Assembly: GCA_903827265.1 (NCBI GenBank)
Contig: CAIKHN010000015.1
Location: 1-40,778, forward strand
DNA length: 40,778 bases
Reading direction: 5' to 3'
Origin: Candidatus Uhrbacteria bacterium
Lineage (GTDB): Bacteria > Patescibacteriota > Patescibacteriia > UBA9934
The notes beneath the pieces are model-generated. The model saw only the letters and a program-made list of their open reading frames with translations. It had not been told where the DNA came from and made no database searches. Made by a program: the position numbers and the translations under genes. Below, piece after piece: positions 1-8,213 of this stretch. How positions within the stretch are numbered: position 1 is the first letter of the stretch; every line of letters begins with the position of its first letter.

Positions 1-1
1 A

Positions 2-568
2 ATCGAATTCGAAGCAACGTTTACGGGGATTGATAAGGATGCGGTTCGGGCAAAATTGCAAGAAGTTGGCGGAACGCTCGTGCGGAAAGAATCGTTAATG
101 CGACGAACGGTGTTTCATCCTCCTGTCGCTATTCCTGGCGGATGGATGCGGGTTCGCGACGAGGGGGAGGCGATTACGATGTCGTTAAAAGTGGTAAACG
201 GTAAGGCTATCGAGGATCAGAAGGAAGTGATGGTGAAGGTTGATGATTTCAATAATGCGGTAGATTTTTTGTCGGCGATCGGCGCAGAGAAAAAAGCGTA
301 TCAAGAAACGCTGCGTGAAGCATGGACGTTGAACGGGGCAGAAGTAACGATCGACACATGGCCTGGCCTTCGTCCGTTTGTAGAGGTTGAGGCGCACGAC
401 GAAGCGACGGTCCGTGCGGCGTCGGAACTTATGGGCTTTCATTACGCCGACGCGAAGTTCTGCGAAGTGTCCACGGTGTATCTTGAAGAACTTGGTATTC
501 CGCAGGACGTCATGAAAAACCAGATGCCGATCATTACATTCGAGCATCCGCCAACGCGTTATGTTTAA
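2..568 (+). CDS. Class IV adenylate cyclase-like CYTH domain protein (5' end cut by window)
   Basis: The reading frame is open from base 2, so the true start lies before the window; about 188 residues remain. The N-terminal part reads IEFEATF, the position of the ExExK signature that opens CYTH domains, though the lysine is not conserved here. It is followed by the typical alternation of charged beta strands (KVVNGKAIEDQKEV, VKVDDFNNAVDFLSAIGA, LNGAEVTIDTWPGLRPFVEVEA) that lines the triphosphate tunnel. Family members act on triphosphates (adenylate cyclase or thiamine triphosphatase); bacterial proteins of this length and pattern are usually called class IV adenylate cyclase. It overlaps the DedA gene by 8 bases, so the two are probably cotranscribed. 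The family call is good; the substrate is unknown. Confidence 0.8.
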   Translation: MEFEATFTGIDKDAVRAKLQEVGGTLVRKESLMRRTVFHPPVAIPGGWMRVRDEGEAITMSLKVVNGKAIEDQKEVMVKVDDFNNAVDFLSAIGAEKKAYQETLREAWTLNGAEVTIDTWPGLRPFVEVEAHDEATVRAASELMGFHYADAKFCEVSTVYLEELGIPQDVMKNQMPIITFEHPPTRYV

Positions 569-1193
569 TCACTGGTTTCCCTTTATTTCGCAACTCGGCA
601 ATTGGGCATACGCCTTACTGTTTGCATTTGCGTTTGGGGAATCTATTGCCGTTGTAGGCATTCTTGTTCCGGGCGCGACGTTTGTGGTGCTGTTTGGATT
701 TGTTCTTTCGCAAGGCATTTATGACACCGGCGACGCGCTTGTTGTTGGTGCGGTCGGCGCGATTCTTGGAGATGTGTTGAGTTTCGTGCTTGGTCGACGG
801 GGGATCGATCCCGCGAAACGTTTTCCTCGATTGTTCGCACAAAACACCGTCGATCGTGCTGAGAAGTTCATGAACGAATACGGCATTGCGGGCGTATTTC
901 TTGGACGTTTCATTGGGCCGCTTCGTCCGTTTGTTCCGTTTATTGCTGGTGTCCTGAAAATGAAATGGCGCTCGTTCATGACGATGAACATTACGAGCGG
1001 CATTTTGTGGTCAGCTTCGTATCTTGCGATTGGATTTTTCTTCGGACAATTTTGGAGCTCCATTCATCGCGGTTTGCGATGGGTAGGCATTGGCCTCTTT
1101 ATCATTATTGTCGCGTACATCGTTCTTCGCGCAACAGCAACAGGACGCGGAAAGACGGTGGTAGAGGAAGCAGTGGAGGACGTGAAGGAATAG
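561..1193 (+). CDS. DedA family membrane protein
   Basis: The 210-residue product has the DedA/SNARE-associated (VTT) domain layout: an N-terminal hydrophobic re-entrant segment, the E-S-I-A-V-V-G-I-L-V-P-G motif near residues 28-39, and the F-L-G-R-F-I-G-P-L-R-P-F motif around residues 113-124 that carries the conserved arginines. Two further membrane helices follow, and the C-terminus is charged and cytosolic. DedA proteins are inner-membrane proteins involved in proton-motive-force homeostasis and lipid-carrier or phospholipid flipping. The ATG lies inside the last codons of the CYTH gene, which suggests translational coupling. Length is normal for the family. Confidence 0.9.
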   Translation: MFNHWFPFISQLGNWAYALLFAFAFGESIAVVGILVPGATFVVLFGFVLSQGIYDTGDALVVGAVGAILGDVLSFVLGRRGIDPAKRFPRLFAQNTVDRAEKFMNEYGIAGVFLGRFIGPLRPFVPFIAGVLKMKWRSFMTMNITSGILWSASYLAIGFFFGQFWSSIHRGLRWVGIGLFIIIVAYIVLRATATGRGKTVVEEAVEDVKE

Positions 1194-1201
1194 CGTTGAA
1201 A

Positions 1202-2851
1202 TTATTCTTTCGGTGGAAGCTCGACGAGATACCCGTTTGTTGGATCGTATATTCCGGTGCTCAGTAAGAGGAATGCGTATTTTTCATCGGCGGTCATGGT
1301 CATTCCGGCATACTGAGCGTCTTCGATCTCTGCGACAGTAACGCCATTTACGGCAAGCGTGTGGCATGGGTATGTAAGTTCATGACGTTCTCCGAGATAC
1401 ACATTTGTGCCGTCGTAGGCGAATTCAACGCCATCGCATGACACGTTTGCCGGAGGAGCGTCGTGGAGCATAGAATCATGTGAACGCTCTGCGTCGCCAA
1501 TATCGGTGATTGAAGGATTTTGAATATCGTTGATGCCAATTCGCATCGTGCGGCTGTTCATTGTGACGACGAGATCGTCGCCAAAACGATACGCGTAATA
1601 ATTCGCATACCAGCCTTCGTTGCGATTAAAGTATTTCACCACAGCGTACATTGGTCCCAATTCTTGTCGTTCCAGTGTTTCTCCAATGTCATTATGCGGA
1701 ACATGCCAAGTGATATGTGATTCGCGTAATGGCGCGAGAGCAGCGATTCCACCGAAATACACAACACTTATTACAGCGACCCATGGAATGGAAAGACGAT
1801 GTACAAGAGTGTATCGGCGGTAAGCGCTCATGATTGGCGTAACGATACTGACAAAGATAACGGTTCCAAAGATGAGAATATATGTCGCTGTCACATTGAG
1901 ATGGAGTATATGCAGCGCAGCGCTACTCATCCACCAATGAATAAAGAACATCCCAAGCTCGATAGCAAATCGCGGCGCTGCAATGAACAATGCGAGTACC
2001 GGATGGGTGTCGACGACGGTGTTAAAGCGATCAAGCGACGCGAGTGTGAGAAAGAGTTTGTGTGTTACAAGGATCGACACCGTGCAATACACGCCAATGA
2101 TCGTTGAGAGCTTTGGATAGAGTTTTTCTCGATACCACAGAATACTCTTGCCAAAACGACTGTATGATGGCGCGGCGATCGAGGCACGAATGATTCGCAA
2201 GGCGAGCAATACGCCAAGAAGGAAAATTGCTATTGAGAGCATGAAGCCGATCACAGTCGCCGGATCGAAAGCGGTAAGGGCTTGAGGGCTTACTATGCCA
2301 ACGCTGACGAGGAAGGAGAACGCTATCGGGAATCCGACTATTGTCCACTGGCGTGCTCTCTGTAGCTGCGCCTGCTCATGATCTGTAACGACTGATCGCA
2401 ATGTAAAGAGATGAAAAATGATGCTCGCTCCAAGACAGAGTAGTCCGTAACCAATGAGGCTTTGTCCAATCGCAAAAACCCACGCAAGTGATTCCGGAAG
2501 CGCCGGATATGCATTCCACGATCCTGAACCGAGTGCGTTGAGTGTTCCCAGGAGTTGCGTAAACATCGCAATAAACGTCATGAGAAAAATCGGTGTTCCT
2601 GCGACGCCAAACCCAATCGCCTCCAGCATTATCATTGTTGGGTTTGCGGTACGACGAGCTGTGCGGTGAGCGTTTGCGATGATCGTTGATTGGCCGAGTA
2701 CTGCTTCCGTGGTTTCTCTTGATGTTCCGGTTAATGCAGCCATCGATTCGTGATCATCAAGGTGCTCGTTAAGTTCCTCAATAAGTCGATCGGTTCGAGG
2801 ATCGTTATTGAGGTCGGTACGAAGGATCGCAAAATAGTCTTTGCGGTTCAT
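1202..2851 (-). CDS. Polytopic membrane protein with HAAS-like N-terminal domain, partner of PadR regulator
   Basis: The 549-residue protein starts with about 65 soluble residues (RKDYFAILRTDLNNDP, then RLIEELNEHLDDH) that resemble the helical HAAS/permease-prefix domain often encoded beside PadR regulators. About eight hydrophobic segments follow, between roughly residues 75 and 375, then a soluble C-terminal part of about 170 residues with no motif I recognise. Its ATG overlaps the PadR stop codon (ATGA), so the pair forms a translationally coupled operon. In PadR systems the partner is often a transporter or membrane stress protein under PadR repression. The specific function here is unknown. 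Confidence 0.75.
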   Translation of the reverse strand: MNRKDYFAILRTDLNNDPRTDRLIEELNEHLDDHESMAALTGTSRETTEAVLGQSTIIANAHRTARRTANPTMIMLEAIGFGVAGTPIFLMTFIAMFTQLLGTLNALGSGSWNAYPALPESLAWVFAIGQSLIGYGLLCLGASIIFHLFTLRSVVTDHEQAQLQRARQWTIVGFPIAFSFLVSVGIVSPQALTAFDPATVIGFMLSIAIFLLGVLLALRIIRASIAAPSYSRFGKSILWYREKLYPKLSTIIGVYCTVSILVTHKLFLTLASLDRFNTVVDTHPVLALFIAAPRFAIELGMFFIHWWMSSAALHILHLNVTATYILIFGTVIFVSIVTPIMSAYRRYTLVHRLSIPWVAVISVVYFGGIAALAPLRESHITWHVPHNDIGETLERQELGPMYAVVKYFNRNEGWYANYYAYRFGDDLVVTMNSRTMRIGINDIQNPSITDIGDAERSHDSMLHDAPPANVSCDGVEFAYDGTNVYLGERHELTYPCHTLAVNGVTVAEIEDAQYAGMTMTADEKYAFLLLSTGIYDPTNGYLVELPPKE

Positions 2852-3186
2852 ACGTTTGCAAAATGCAATGAAGTTTTGAGCGCAGAGAAGAGTGTTCCAA
2901 ATTCGGTCCGACGGTTTTTTAGAAACGTTTTTCCTGCAGGAGTAATTTTGTAGTAGCGACGTTCTTTACTTCCGGAGACCGTTTTGCGAATACTCGTGAC
3001 GTACTTTCGGTCTTCCATGCGGTAGAGGAGCGGATACAGCGTGCCTTCTTGAAAGGCGAATACATTGTTGCTCTGGGAAGCAATACGCTGGAGGAGTTCA
3101 TATCCGTATGCTTCGCCGTCGTCGGCAAGACATTGGAGAACGACGGCCTCAATAGCGCCTTTGAGGAGTTCTTTGTTGAGCGACAT
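2848..3186 (-). CDS. PadR family transcriptional regulator
   Basis: From the chosen ATG the product is 112 residues, the usual size of a small PadR protein. It begins MSLNKELLKGAIEAVVLQCL and has the PadR winged-helix signature YGYELLQRI, then GTLYPLLYRME around residues 55-65 and RRYYKITPAGK near residues 84-94. An upstream in-frame start is possible but would run through the promoter and palindrome, so the internal ATG is preferred. PadR proteins are usually autorepressors controlling a neighbouring membrane protein or transporter in response to a ligand. Here the stop codon overlaps the next gene's start, so repressor and membrane partner form one operon. Confidence 0.88.
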   Translation of the reverse strand: MSLNKELLKGAIEAVVLQCLADDGEAYGYELLQRIASQSNNVFAFQEGTLYPLLYRMEDRKYVTSIRKTVSGSKERRYYKITPAGKTFLKNRRTEFGTLFSALKTSLHFANV

Positions 3187-3211
3187 ACACGATGGTGTTA
3201 CGATGTGATAC

Positions 3212-3232
3212 ATACTATTTAGTACATAGTAT
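3212..3232. promoter_or_regulatory. Putative PadR operator in the padR promoter region
   Basis: A perfect inverted repeat, ATACTAT-ttagtac-ATAGTAT, sits 26 bases upstream of the PadR start and overlaps A+T-rich candidate -10 sequences for the leftward operon. Palindromes at this place are typical autoregulatory PadR targets. Binding is inferred from position and symmetry only. Confidence 0.5.
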
Positions 3233-3339
3233 TGAATTGAACAAGAGCGCCTGGGGATATGTTTCATTGGTCATGTATTCGTACTCGAGCTCGTCGCTTC
3301 GTGACATTATGCTGGATTTTGTGTACGCTCTTGGCCACT

Positions 3340-4338
3340 ATGCTCGATCTCGAACAAAACCTTCGCGATATTATTACTAAGGCGTTTCGCATTGATGTAT
3401 CGCATCCGTCGATTATTGTTTTCGATGAACAATCGCCGCTTTCAAGGCGTCTTGCGACGGCGTATCGCGATGTCCTTACCAACGCAATTGCCATCAATTT
3501 TGATACAACAACTCCAGATGCGATTCGTGCAGATATCGACACGTTGGCGCCAGGAAGTCTTGTAGTACTTGTTCAGTCTGGAAGCTTCCGATTGAACGAA
3601 TTCCGTTTCCGACTTGAGCTGTTTAACCGCAGCCTTGCCGTTATTGAGCACCCGCACCTTGGCCGCATGCCGGAGGAGGAGCACGACATTTATCTGGATG
3701 CATTGGCATACGACGAGCAGTACTACCATGCGGTTGGCCCGTGGTTAAAAGAAAAGATTGATCGCGCGAAGCAGATTGTTGTGTCGTGCGAAGGAACAGA
3801 ACTGGTATACGACGGGCCGTTTGAATCTGCGAAGTTGAATACTGGTGATTACACGGGAATGAAAAATCTCGGTGGGCAATTCCCAATCGGTGAGGTGTTT
3901 ACTGAAGCGTCGGAATTCTCCAATTTGAACGGAACAGTGAAGCTGTTTGGCTACGCAGACGCAGATTTTCACGTGATTGTTCCGCCGGAACCGGTGCTCG
4001 TCCGTATTGAAAACGGCATTCTTGTTGAGGCTATTGATGCGCCGGAATCATTTACTGCAGTGCTCGATCAGATTCGTGCAGACGAGCAGCTTTGGGTGCG
4101 CGAACTTGGATTTGGGCTGAATCGTGCGCTTACTCGCAACCGTCGACTTACCGACATTGGAAGCTACGAACGCATGTGTGGCATTCATCTTTCTCTTGGT
4201 CAGAAACATTCGGTATATACCAAAGAAGGTTTCCCAAAACGATCAAGTAAATATCACGTCGACGTGTTCGCTGATGTGACGACTGTCACGATCGACGGGG
4301 AAGTCGTGTACAAGGACGGGACGTATACGAACGCTTAA
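3340..4338 (+). CDS. M29-like (thermophilic) metallo-aminopeptidase family protein
   Basis: From the ATG at 3340 the product is 332 residues (MLDLEQNLRDIITKAFRI...). The C-terminal part carries the family pattern: WVRELGFGLN, GIHLSLGQKHSVYTKEG, SKYHVDVFADVTTVTIDGE and a final VVYKDG, which correspond to the metal-binding and dimer region of M29 aminopeptidases. The N-terminal half resembles the M29 alpha/beta domain but is more diverged. Predicted cytosolic peptidase releasing N-terminal residues; substrate unknown. The longer frame beginning upstream adds an implausible arginine-rich leader. A possible extended -10 (TGTGTACGCT) lies about 10 bases before this ATG. A strong hairpin follows the stop. 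Confidence 0.75.
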   Translation: MLDLEQNLRDIITKAFRIDVSHPSIIVFDEQSPLSRRLATAYRDVLTNAIAINFDTTTPDAIRADIDTLAPGSLVVLVQSGSFRLNEFRFRLELFNRSLAVIEHPHLGRMPEEEHDIYLDALAYDEQYYHAVGPWLKEKIDRAKQIVVSCEGTELVYDGPFESAKLNTGDYTGMKNLGGQFPIGEVFTEASEFSNLNGTVKLFGYADADFHVIVPPEPVLVRIENGILVEAIDAPESFTAVLDQIRADEQLWVRELGFGLNRALTRNRRLTDIGSYERMCGIHLSLGQKHSVYTKEGFPKRSSKYHVDVFADVTTVTIDGEVVYKDGTYTNA

Positions 4339-4347
4339 GAACAAGAC

Positions 4348-4378
4348 AAAAACGCTCCGATTGCTCGGAGCGTTTTTG
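4348..4378. terminator. Bidirectional rho-independent terminator
   Basis: The sequence AAAAACGCTCCG-attg-CTCGGAGCGTTTTT is an inverted repeat with A-run and T-run tails on both strands. It serves the M29-like gene from the left and rpmB from the right. Confidence 0.9.
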
Positions 4379-4388
4379 GTTGAATCGA

Positions 4389-4619
4389 TTACTCAATGAA
4401 GTAGCGCAGATCAACCTTGCTTCCTGCCTTCACCCACTTTGCGAGGGTGCGGATGCCGCGGCCGGAAACCATGAGCACGACTGGCTTGCCGGTTGCTGGA
4501 TTAATAACCGTTTTCTTTTGCAAATTTGGCATCTGGCGACGCTTTGATTTGACGTTGGAGTGGCTGACATTGTTGCCAGTCAATGGGCTCTTGCCCGTGA
4601 TCATGCAGACTTTGCTCAT
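4389..4619 (-). CDS. rpmB: 50S ribosomal protein L28
   Basis: The 76-residue product begins MSKVCMITGKSPLTGNNVSH and has the L28 signature SNVKSKRRQMPNLQKK, then a C-terminal GRGIRTLAKW segment. L28 is a structural protein of the large ribosomal subunit. The usual bacterial length is 62-80 residues. The N-terminal zinc-binding cysteines of some L28 forms are not all present; only one cysteine is seen. The ATG at 4619 was chosen because the family starts at this Met and the upstream extension would cross the promoter. It is monocistronic, with its own promoter (4646-4674) and a shared terminator downstream. Confidence 0.97.
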   Translation of the reverse strand: MSKVCMITGKSPLTGNNVSHSNVKSKRRQMPNLQKKTVINPATGKPVVLMVSGRGIRTLAKWVKAGSKVDLRYFIE

Positions 4620-4645
4620 AGAGGGGAATGGTTTCGAATGCGGGA

Positions 4646-4674
4646 ATGCTACCTGAACCCTATAAATTTGGCAA
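4646..4674 (-). promoter_or_regulatory. Sigma-70-type promoter of rpmB
   Basis: On the minus strand: TTGCCA, a 17-base spacer, then TAGCAT. The predicted transcript start is about 20 bases before the rpmB ATG, giving a short leader. Confidence 0.6.
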
Positions 4675-4750
4675 ATCTCAGCGGTGGACAGGGTTTTGTG
4701 TTTTATTGGGTACATCTTGGTACGCTTTTGGCGAATATTGGCGAAGAATA

Positions 4751-4779
4751 TTGACTTTTCAGCTCATTTTGCTAGCATA
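4751..4779 (+). promoter_or_regulatory. Promoter of the high-G+C single gene at 4838
   Basis: TTGACT is followed after 16 bases by TAGCAT, preceded by TTGC (TTGCTAGCATAT block). The same TTGCTAGCATAT block recurs at 32006-32017. The leader to the ATG is about 50 bases, longer than for neighbouring genes. Confidence 0.6.
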
Positions 4780-4837
4780 TTCCCACGATTGTTCCGGTAT
4801 CCGCCGGCACAGCGACGGCTCTTTCCTCAGGTGCCTC

Positions 4838-5365
4838 ATGAAATTCTCCGACTTTCTCGCTCGTCTCCGGCTGATCCTCGAGAGCGATACCCCCAGGGCT
4901 CGGGCGACTCTCGAGTACATCACGCAACTCATCGACGGCACCGCGGTTCTTCCCGGGGGCATCAAGCGCCTCATGGCGGAACTCGACTGTACAGTCGTCG
5001 GCGCCGAAATCACTGATGCGCTCTTCCCGAACTCTGACGCGTTTGCCTCTACGGCAGACATCCGGCCCATGGAAATCTACTCGGGTTATTTGGAAGGGGA
5101 AAAGATCACTGAAGCAGATCTGCGACAAAGGCTCGATGCCAAAGGACTCGATCCTGCGAATGCAGACGAAGGCCTTCAGTGGGTTGCGGAGAACCGGGAA
5201 CAATTGAAATATGCACTCATGATCTTCAGCCACGGTCGCATCATCGAGATGCGCAAAAACGAAGGTACTGGGAAACTGCGTGCGTCGCTTTCTGTCTTGC
5301 CGACCTGGATTCCGCATCGGTGCGTTGTCCTCGCAAAACCCAAGAAACCGACGCCTGCGACGTAG
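4838..5365 (+). CDS. Unknown 175-residue protein in a self-contained high-G+C unit
   Basis: Not recognised. The product is soluble, begins MKFSDFLARLRLILESD, is helical in its first 50 residues, and has a basic C-terminus ending AKPKKPTPAT. No catalytic motif is visible. Codon use is richer in G+C than in the flanking rpmB and glycosyltransferase genes (many GCC, CTC, ATC codons). The gene has its own promoter (4751) and terminator (5382-5418) and sits alone between a divergent ribosomal gene and the next operon, which suggests separate acquisition. The ATG at 4838 is preferred over the upstream in-frame start because it follows the promoter at a reasonable distance and begins the high-G+C coding pattern. 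Confidence 0.7.
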   Translation: MKFSDFLARLRLILESDTPRARATLEYITQLIDGTAVLPGGIKRLMAELDCTVVGAEITDALFPNSDAFASTADIRPMEIYSGYLEGEKITEADLRQRLDAKGLDPANADEGLQWVAENREQLKYALMIFSHGRIIEMRKNEGTGKLRASLSVLPTWIPHRCVVLAKPKKPTPAT

Positions 5366-5381
5366 TCGACGTGTTCGCAAC

Positions 5382-5418
5382 GGCCGCGCTGATCCGAAAG
5401 GGTCGGTGCGGTTTTCGT
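5382..5418 (+). terminator. Rho-independent terminator of the 4838 gene
   Basis: GCCGCGCTGATCC, a GAAA tetraloop, then GGGTCGGTGCGG with G-U pairs, followed by TTTTCGTTTT. The 3' arm resembles the terminators at 27029 and 30750. Confidence 0.8.
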
Positions 5419-5423
5419 TTTGC

Positions 5424-5429
5424 TATACT
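5424..5429 (+). promoter_or_regulatory. -10 box (TATACT) of the glycosyltransferase operon
   Basis: TTTTGCTATACTT lies 12 bases before the chosen start codon at 5442, so the transcript leader would be only about five bases. No convincing -35 box is visible at 17 bases upstream, where the preceding terminator lies. Confidence 0.5.
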
Positions 5430-5441
5430 TCACATAAACGT

Positions 5442-6788
5442 ATGGAGGAAAAAAGGGGGAAAGCGTTGGCGCATGTCGTCGCTGTGAATATGGGCTATGG
5501 CCACGAGCGGGCCGCGTTTGCGTTGCGTCATTTAGCTCCGGGCGGGGAGGTGACGGTCGCGAATGATTATCCAGGAATTCCTGCACACGAAAAACGACTT
5601 TGGGAAACAGGGAAGCGTTTTTACGAATTTGTATCACGATTCAAGAACGTGCCGATCCTCGGAACGACAGCGTTTGGCATTATGGACAAGATGCAGCGCA
5701 TTCCTGAGTTTTATCCGCGTCGCGATCTGTCGAAGCCGAGTTTGCAAGTGCGACAAACATACGCACTTATTCGTCGCCAAGGCATGTGTCGCGATCTGAT
5801 TGAACGATTGAAAGAGCGACCGTTGCCGATCGTTTCTACTTTCTTTACTCCCGCTTTCGCCGCAGAAGAATTCGATTATCCTGAAGATATTTACATCGTG
5901 CTCTGTGATGCCGATGTTGCTCGAGCGTGGGTGCCGCTGAATCCAAAGAAGAGTCGGATCAAATATTTAGCACCGACTGGGCGTGTTGTTGAGCGATTGA
6001 AATTGTACGGCGTGAAGGAGAAGAACATTACGCTGACAGGCTTTCCGTTGCCGTTTGAAACGGTTGGCGGCCCGCATGTTCCCGAATACGTTCGGGCAGA
6101 TTTGCAGCGACGCATGTGCAATCTTGACCCGCACGGAAATTTTGTCGCAAAGGCGCAATCGTTACTCGATGCAACATTTGGTGGAAAGTTCTGTTCTGCA
6201 AAACCATCGACACCAACAATGACGTTCGCGGTCGGCGGAGCAGGAACGCAGCGCGAGATTGTGGCACTCGCACTCCGATCATTAGCAAGCGATATTCGCG
6301 CCGGAAGAATCAATGTGAATCTTGTTGCTGGTACGCGGCCAGAGGTTGCAGAATATTTCGAACGTGAAATCCGATTGTGCGGATTGGTGGGCGCAAAGCG
6401 TACCGGAAAAGTAACAGTGTTGTTTGAACGAACGCGTCATGCGTATTTTGTGGCATTTTCAAAACTCATGCGGAAGACGGATATTCTTTGGACAAAGCCA
6501 TCGGAGCTTTCGTTTTACACCGGTTTGGCGATTCCAATTATCATGGCGCCAACCGTGGGAAGCCAAGAGGATTTTAATCGTGCGTGGTTAACGTATGTCG
6601 GCGGTGGCGCTGACGGGCTTCTTCCGCAGTACATGAACGAATGGTTGTTCGACTGGATTGAAAGCGGTGCGTTGGCTCGAATGGCGTGGAACGGATTCAC
6701 GAACGCACCAACGCACGGCGCGTATCGAATCGAGTCACTGTTGCGTGGCGATACGAAAGTGTGGAGGAATTTGCCGATCGTTGTGTAA
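5442..6788 (+). CDS. GT28/UDP-glycosyltransferase-like protein
   Basis: The 448-residue product has the GT-B glycosyltransferase look of MurG/monogalactosyl-diacylglycerol-synthase relatives. An early glycine-rich segment near residues 20-27 (NMGYGHERAA) matches the GxGHxxxA donor/acceptor loop; there is a middle linker with TGFPLPFET and a C-terminal Rossmann half with FAVGGAGTQREIV near residues 265-277 and a late TKPSELSFY segment where the sugar-nucleotide contacts are expected. Donor and acceptor are unknown; a membrane lipid or cell-envelope acceptor is likely given the WecA-like protein in the same operon. The upstream frame extension runs through the previous terminator, so the ATG at 5442 is chosen. 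The next gene starts 2 bases after the stop. Confidence 0.75.
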   Translation: MEEKRGKALAHVVAVNMGYGHERAAFALRHLAPGGEVTVANDYPGIPAHEKRLWETGKRFYEFVSRFKNVPILGTTAFGIMDKMQRIPEFYPRRDLSKPSLQVRQTYALIRRQGMCRDLIERLKERPLPIVSTFFTPAFAAEEFDYPEDIYIVLCDADVARAWVPLNPKKSRIKYLAPTGRVVERLKLYGVKEKNITLTGFPLPFETVGGPHVPEYVRADLQRRMCNLDPHGNFVAKAQSLLDATFGGKFCSAKPSTPTMTFAVGGAGTQREIVALALRSLASDIRAGRINVNLVAGTRPEVAEYFEREIRLCGLVGAKRTGKVTVLFERTRHAYFVAFSKLMRKTDILWTKPSELSFYTGLAIPIIMAPTVGSQEDFNRAWLTYVGGGADGLLPQYMNEWLFDWIESGALARMAWNGFTNAPTHGAYRIESLLRGDTKVWRNLPIVV

Positions 6789-6790
6789 AT

Positions 6791-8194
6791 ATGCCAAAAA
6801 AGACGTCACGAAAAGCTGGGTTCGACGTTGTCGTGATTGGTGGAGGCTCTGCGGGGCTTTCTGCAGCGTTTTCGGCGCGACAGGAGGGTGCAAGCGTTGC
6901 ACTTGTTGCTGCCGACAAGCTTGGAGGCGAGTGCCCAAATTACGCATGCGTTCCAACAAAGACCATGCTCGCTGCTGCGGTGCGATACGACGATATCCGA
7001 AGGAACGGCGCTCGATTCGGTATCGACGTGAAGCGGCTGACTTTTAATGTCAGTGCAATGATGGAACGAAAGGATGCGGTTGTGCATGCAATGACCGGAC
7101 ATCGCCGTCTAGAAAAAATTCTCGAGAGCGAGAAGGTTACGGTGTTCCGCGGAACAGCGACCTTTATTGACGACGAATCGATTCGTGTCGGGACGCATAT
7201 CATTAGCGCCAAAGCATTTGTGATTGCGACAGGATCGGTACCGAAAATTCCACCAGTCGCAGGAATTGAGTCTGTCGAGTATTGGACGCCACGTGAAGCG
7301 ACGTCGATCACCGAACTTCCAGAATCTATCGCAATTCTTGGTAGCGGCCCAATTGGTTGCGAATTCGCAACGTTCTTTTCGATGCTTGGTGTTCCGGTCA
7401 TTATTTTCGATATCGCCGATCGATTGCTTCCTCGTGAAGATGCTGAAGTTGCCGCGCTCGCTGCAAAAACACTTATGCATCGCGGCGTAACATTCCATAG
7501 CAACACTCGTGTTCTCGGCGTTGCAAAATCTGGACGGCATATTCGCGTCACGTATCAGACGAAATCAGAATCTCGAAAAACAGTGCGCGTCGAAAAAATA
7601 TTGATCGCTTCTGGCCGTGCGCCAAACATTGAATCGCTGAGTCTTGAGAACGCTGGTGTAAAACGGAATATAATGAACGGCATCACGATCGATTCAGCAA
7701 TGCGAGTAAAAGGGCAATCAATATTCCTTGCTGGTGATGTTAGCGGACTTCCGGCGTATACGCACACGGCGCATCATGAAGGAACAATCGCGGGGAAGAG
7801 CGCAGCACTATTTGCGCAAGGAAAGAAGAAGTTTGCGAGTATCGATCTCGCCGTTGTTCCTCGCGTGACGTTTGTGGCGCCTGAGCTTGCTTCTGTTGGT
7901 GCAATGCCTGAAGAACTCGTTGCGAAAAAGAAATCATTTACCATTTGGAAATTTCCGGTTGGAGCACTTGGTCGTGCCGTCATTGAAAGCGAACGGATCG
8001 GCCTCCTTAAAGTTTTTGTCGAAAAGAAAACAAACCGTATTCTCGGCGCATCGATGCTTGGCGACCGTTCCGGCGAGGTTATTCACGAGCTTGCGTTGGC
8101 GATGTACGCCGGGCTGACGATCGACTCCCTTCAGTCGATGATTCACGCATATCCCACAATGAGCGAAGCAATTCCTGGACTGATCCCATCGTAA
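6791..8194 (+). CDS. FAD-dependent pyridine nucleotide-disulfide oxidoreductase (dihydrolipoamide dehydrogenase / mercuric reductase-like)
   Basis: The 467-residue protein is a complete class I flavoprotein disulfide reductase. The FAD Rossmann motif VVIGGGSAGLSAA is at residues 14-26, the redox-active pair CPNYAC at C48 and C53, the NAD(P)H motif ILGSGPIGCEFA in the middle, the second FAD motif IFLAGDVSG, and the C-terminal HAYPTMSE active-site base. The partner disulfide substrate is not evident: no lipoyl-dependent dehydrogenase subunits are encoded nearby, and no extra C-terminal cysteine pair as in MerA is present. It sits between two envelope-sugar genes in one operon, which may be coincidental. 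A role in thiol redox or quinone reduction is possible. Confidence 0.88.
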   Translation: MPKKTSRKAGFDVVVIGGGSAGLSAAFSARQEGASVALVAADKLGGECPNYACVPTKTMLAAAVRYDDIRRNGARFGIDVKRLTFNVSAMMERKDAVVHAMTGHRRLEKILESEKVTVFRGTATFIDDESIRVGTHIISAKAFVIATGSVPKIPPVAGIESVEYWTPREATSITELPESIAILGSGPIGCEFATFFSMLGVPVIIFDIADRLLPREDAEVAALAAKTLMHRGVTFHSNTRVLGVAKSGRHIRVTYQTKSESRKTVRVEKILIASGRAPNIESLSLENAGVKRNIMNGITIDSAMRVKGQSIFLAGDVSGLPAYTHTAHHEGTIAGKSAALFAQGKKKFASIDLAVVPRVTFVAPELASVGAMPEELVAKKKSFTIWKFPVGALGRAVIESERIGLLKVFVEKKTNRILGASMLGDRSGEVIHELALAMYAGLTIDSLQSMIHAYPTMSEAIPGLIPS

Positions 8195-8213
8195 TCGTTA
8201 CTCTGGCTACTAT

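Noticed and set aside
4772-5380. Minus-strand frame of 202 codons opposite the 4838 gene
   Set aside because: It is Arg-rich and runs through the promoter and the start of the plus-strand gene, which has its own promoter and terminator.
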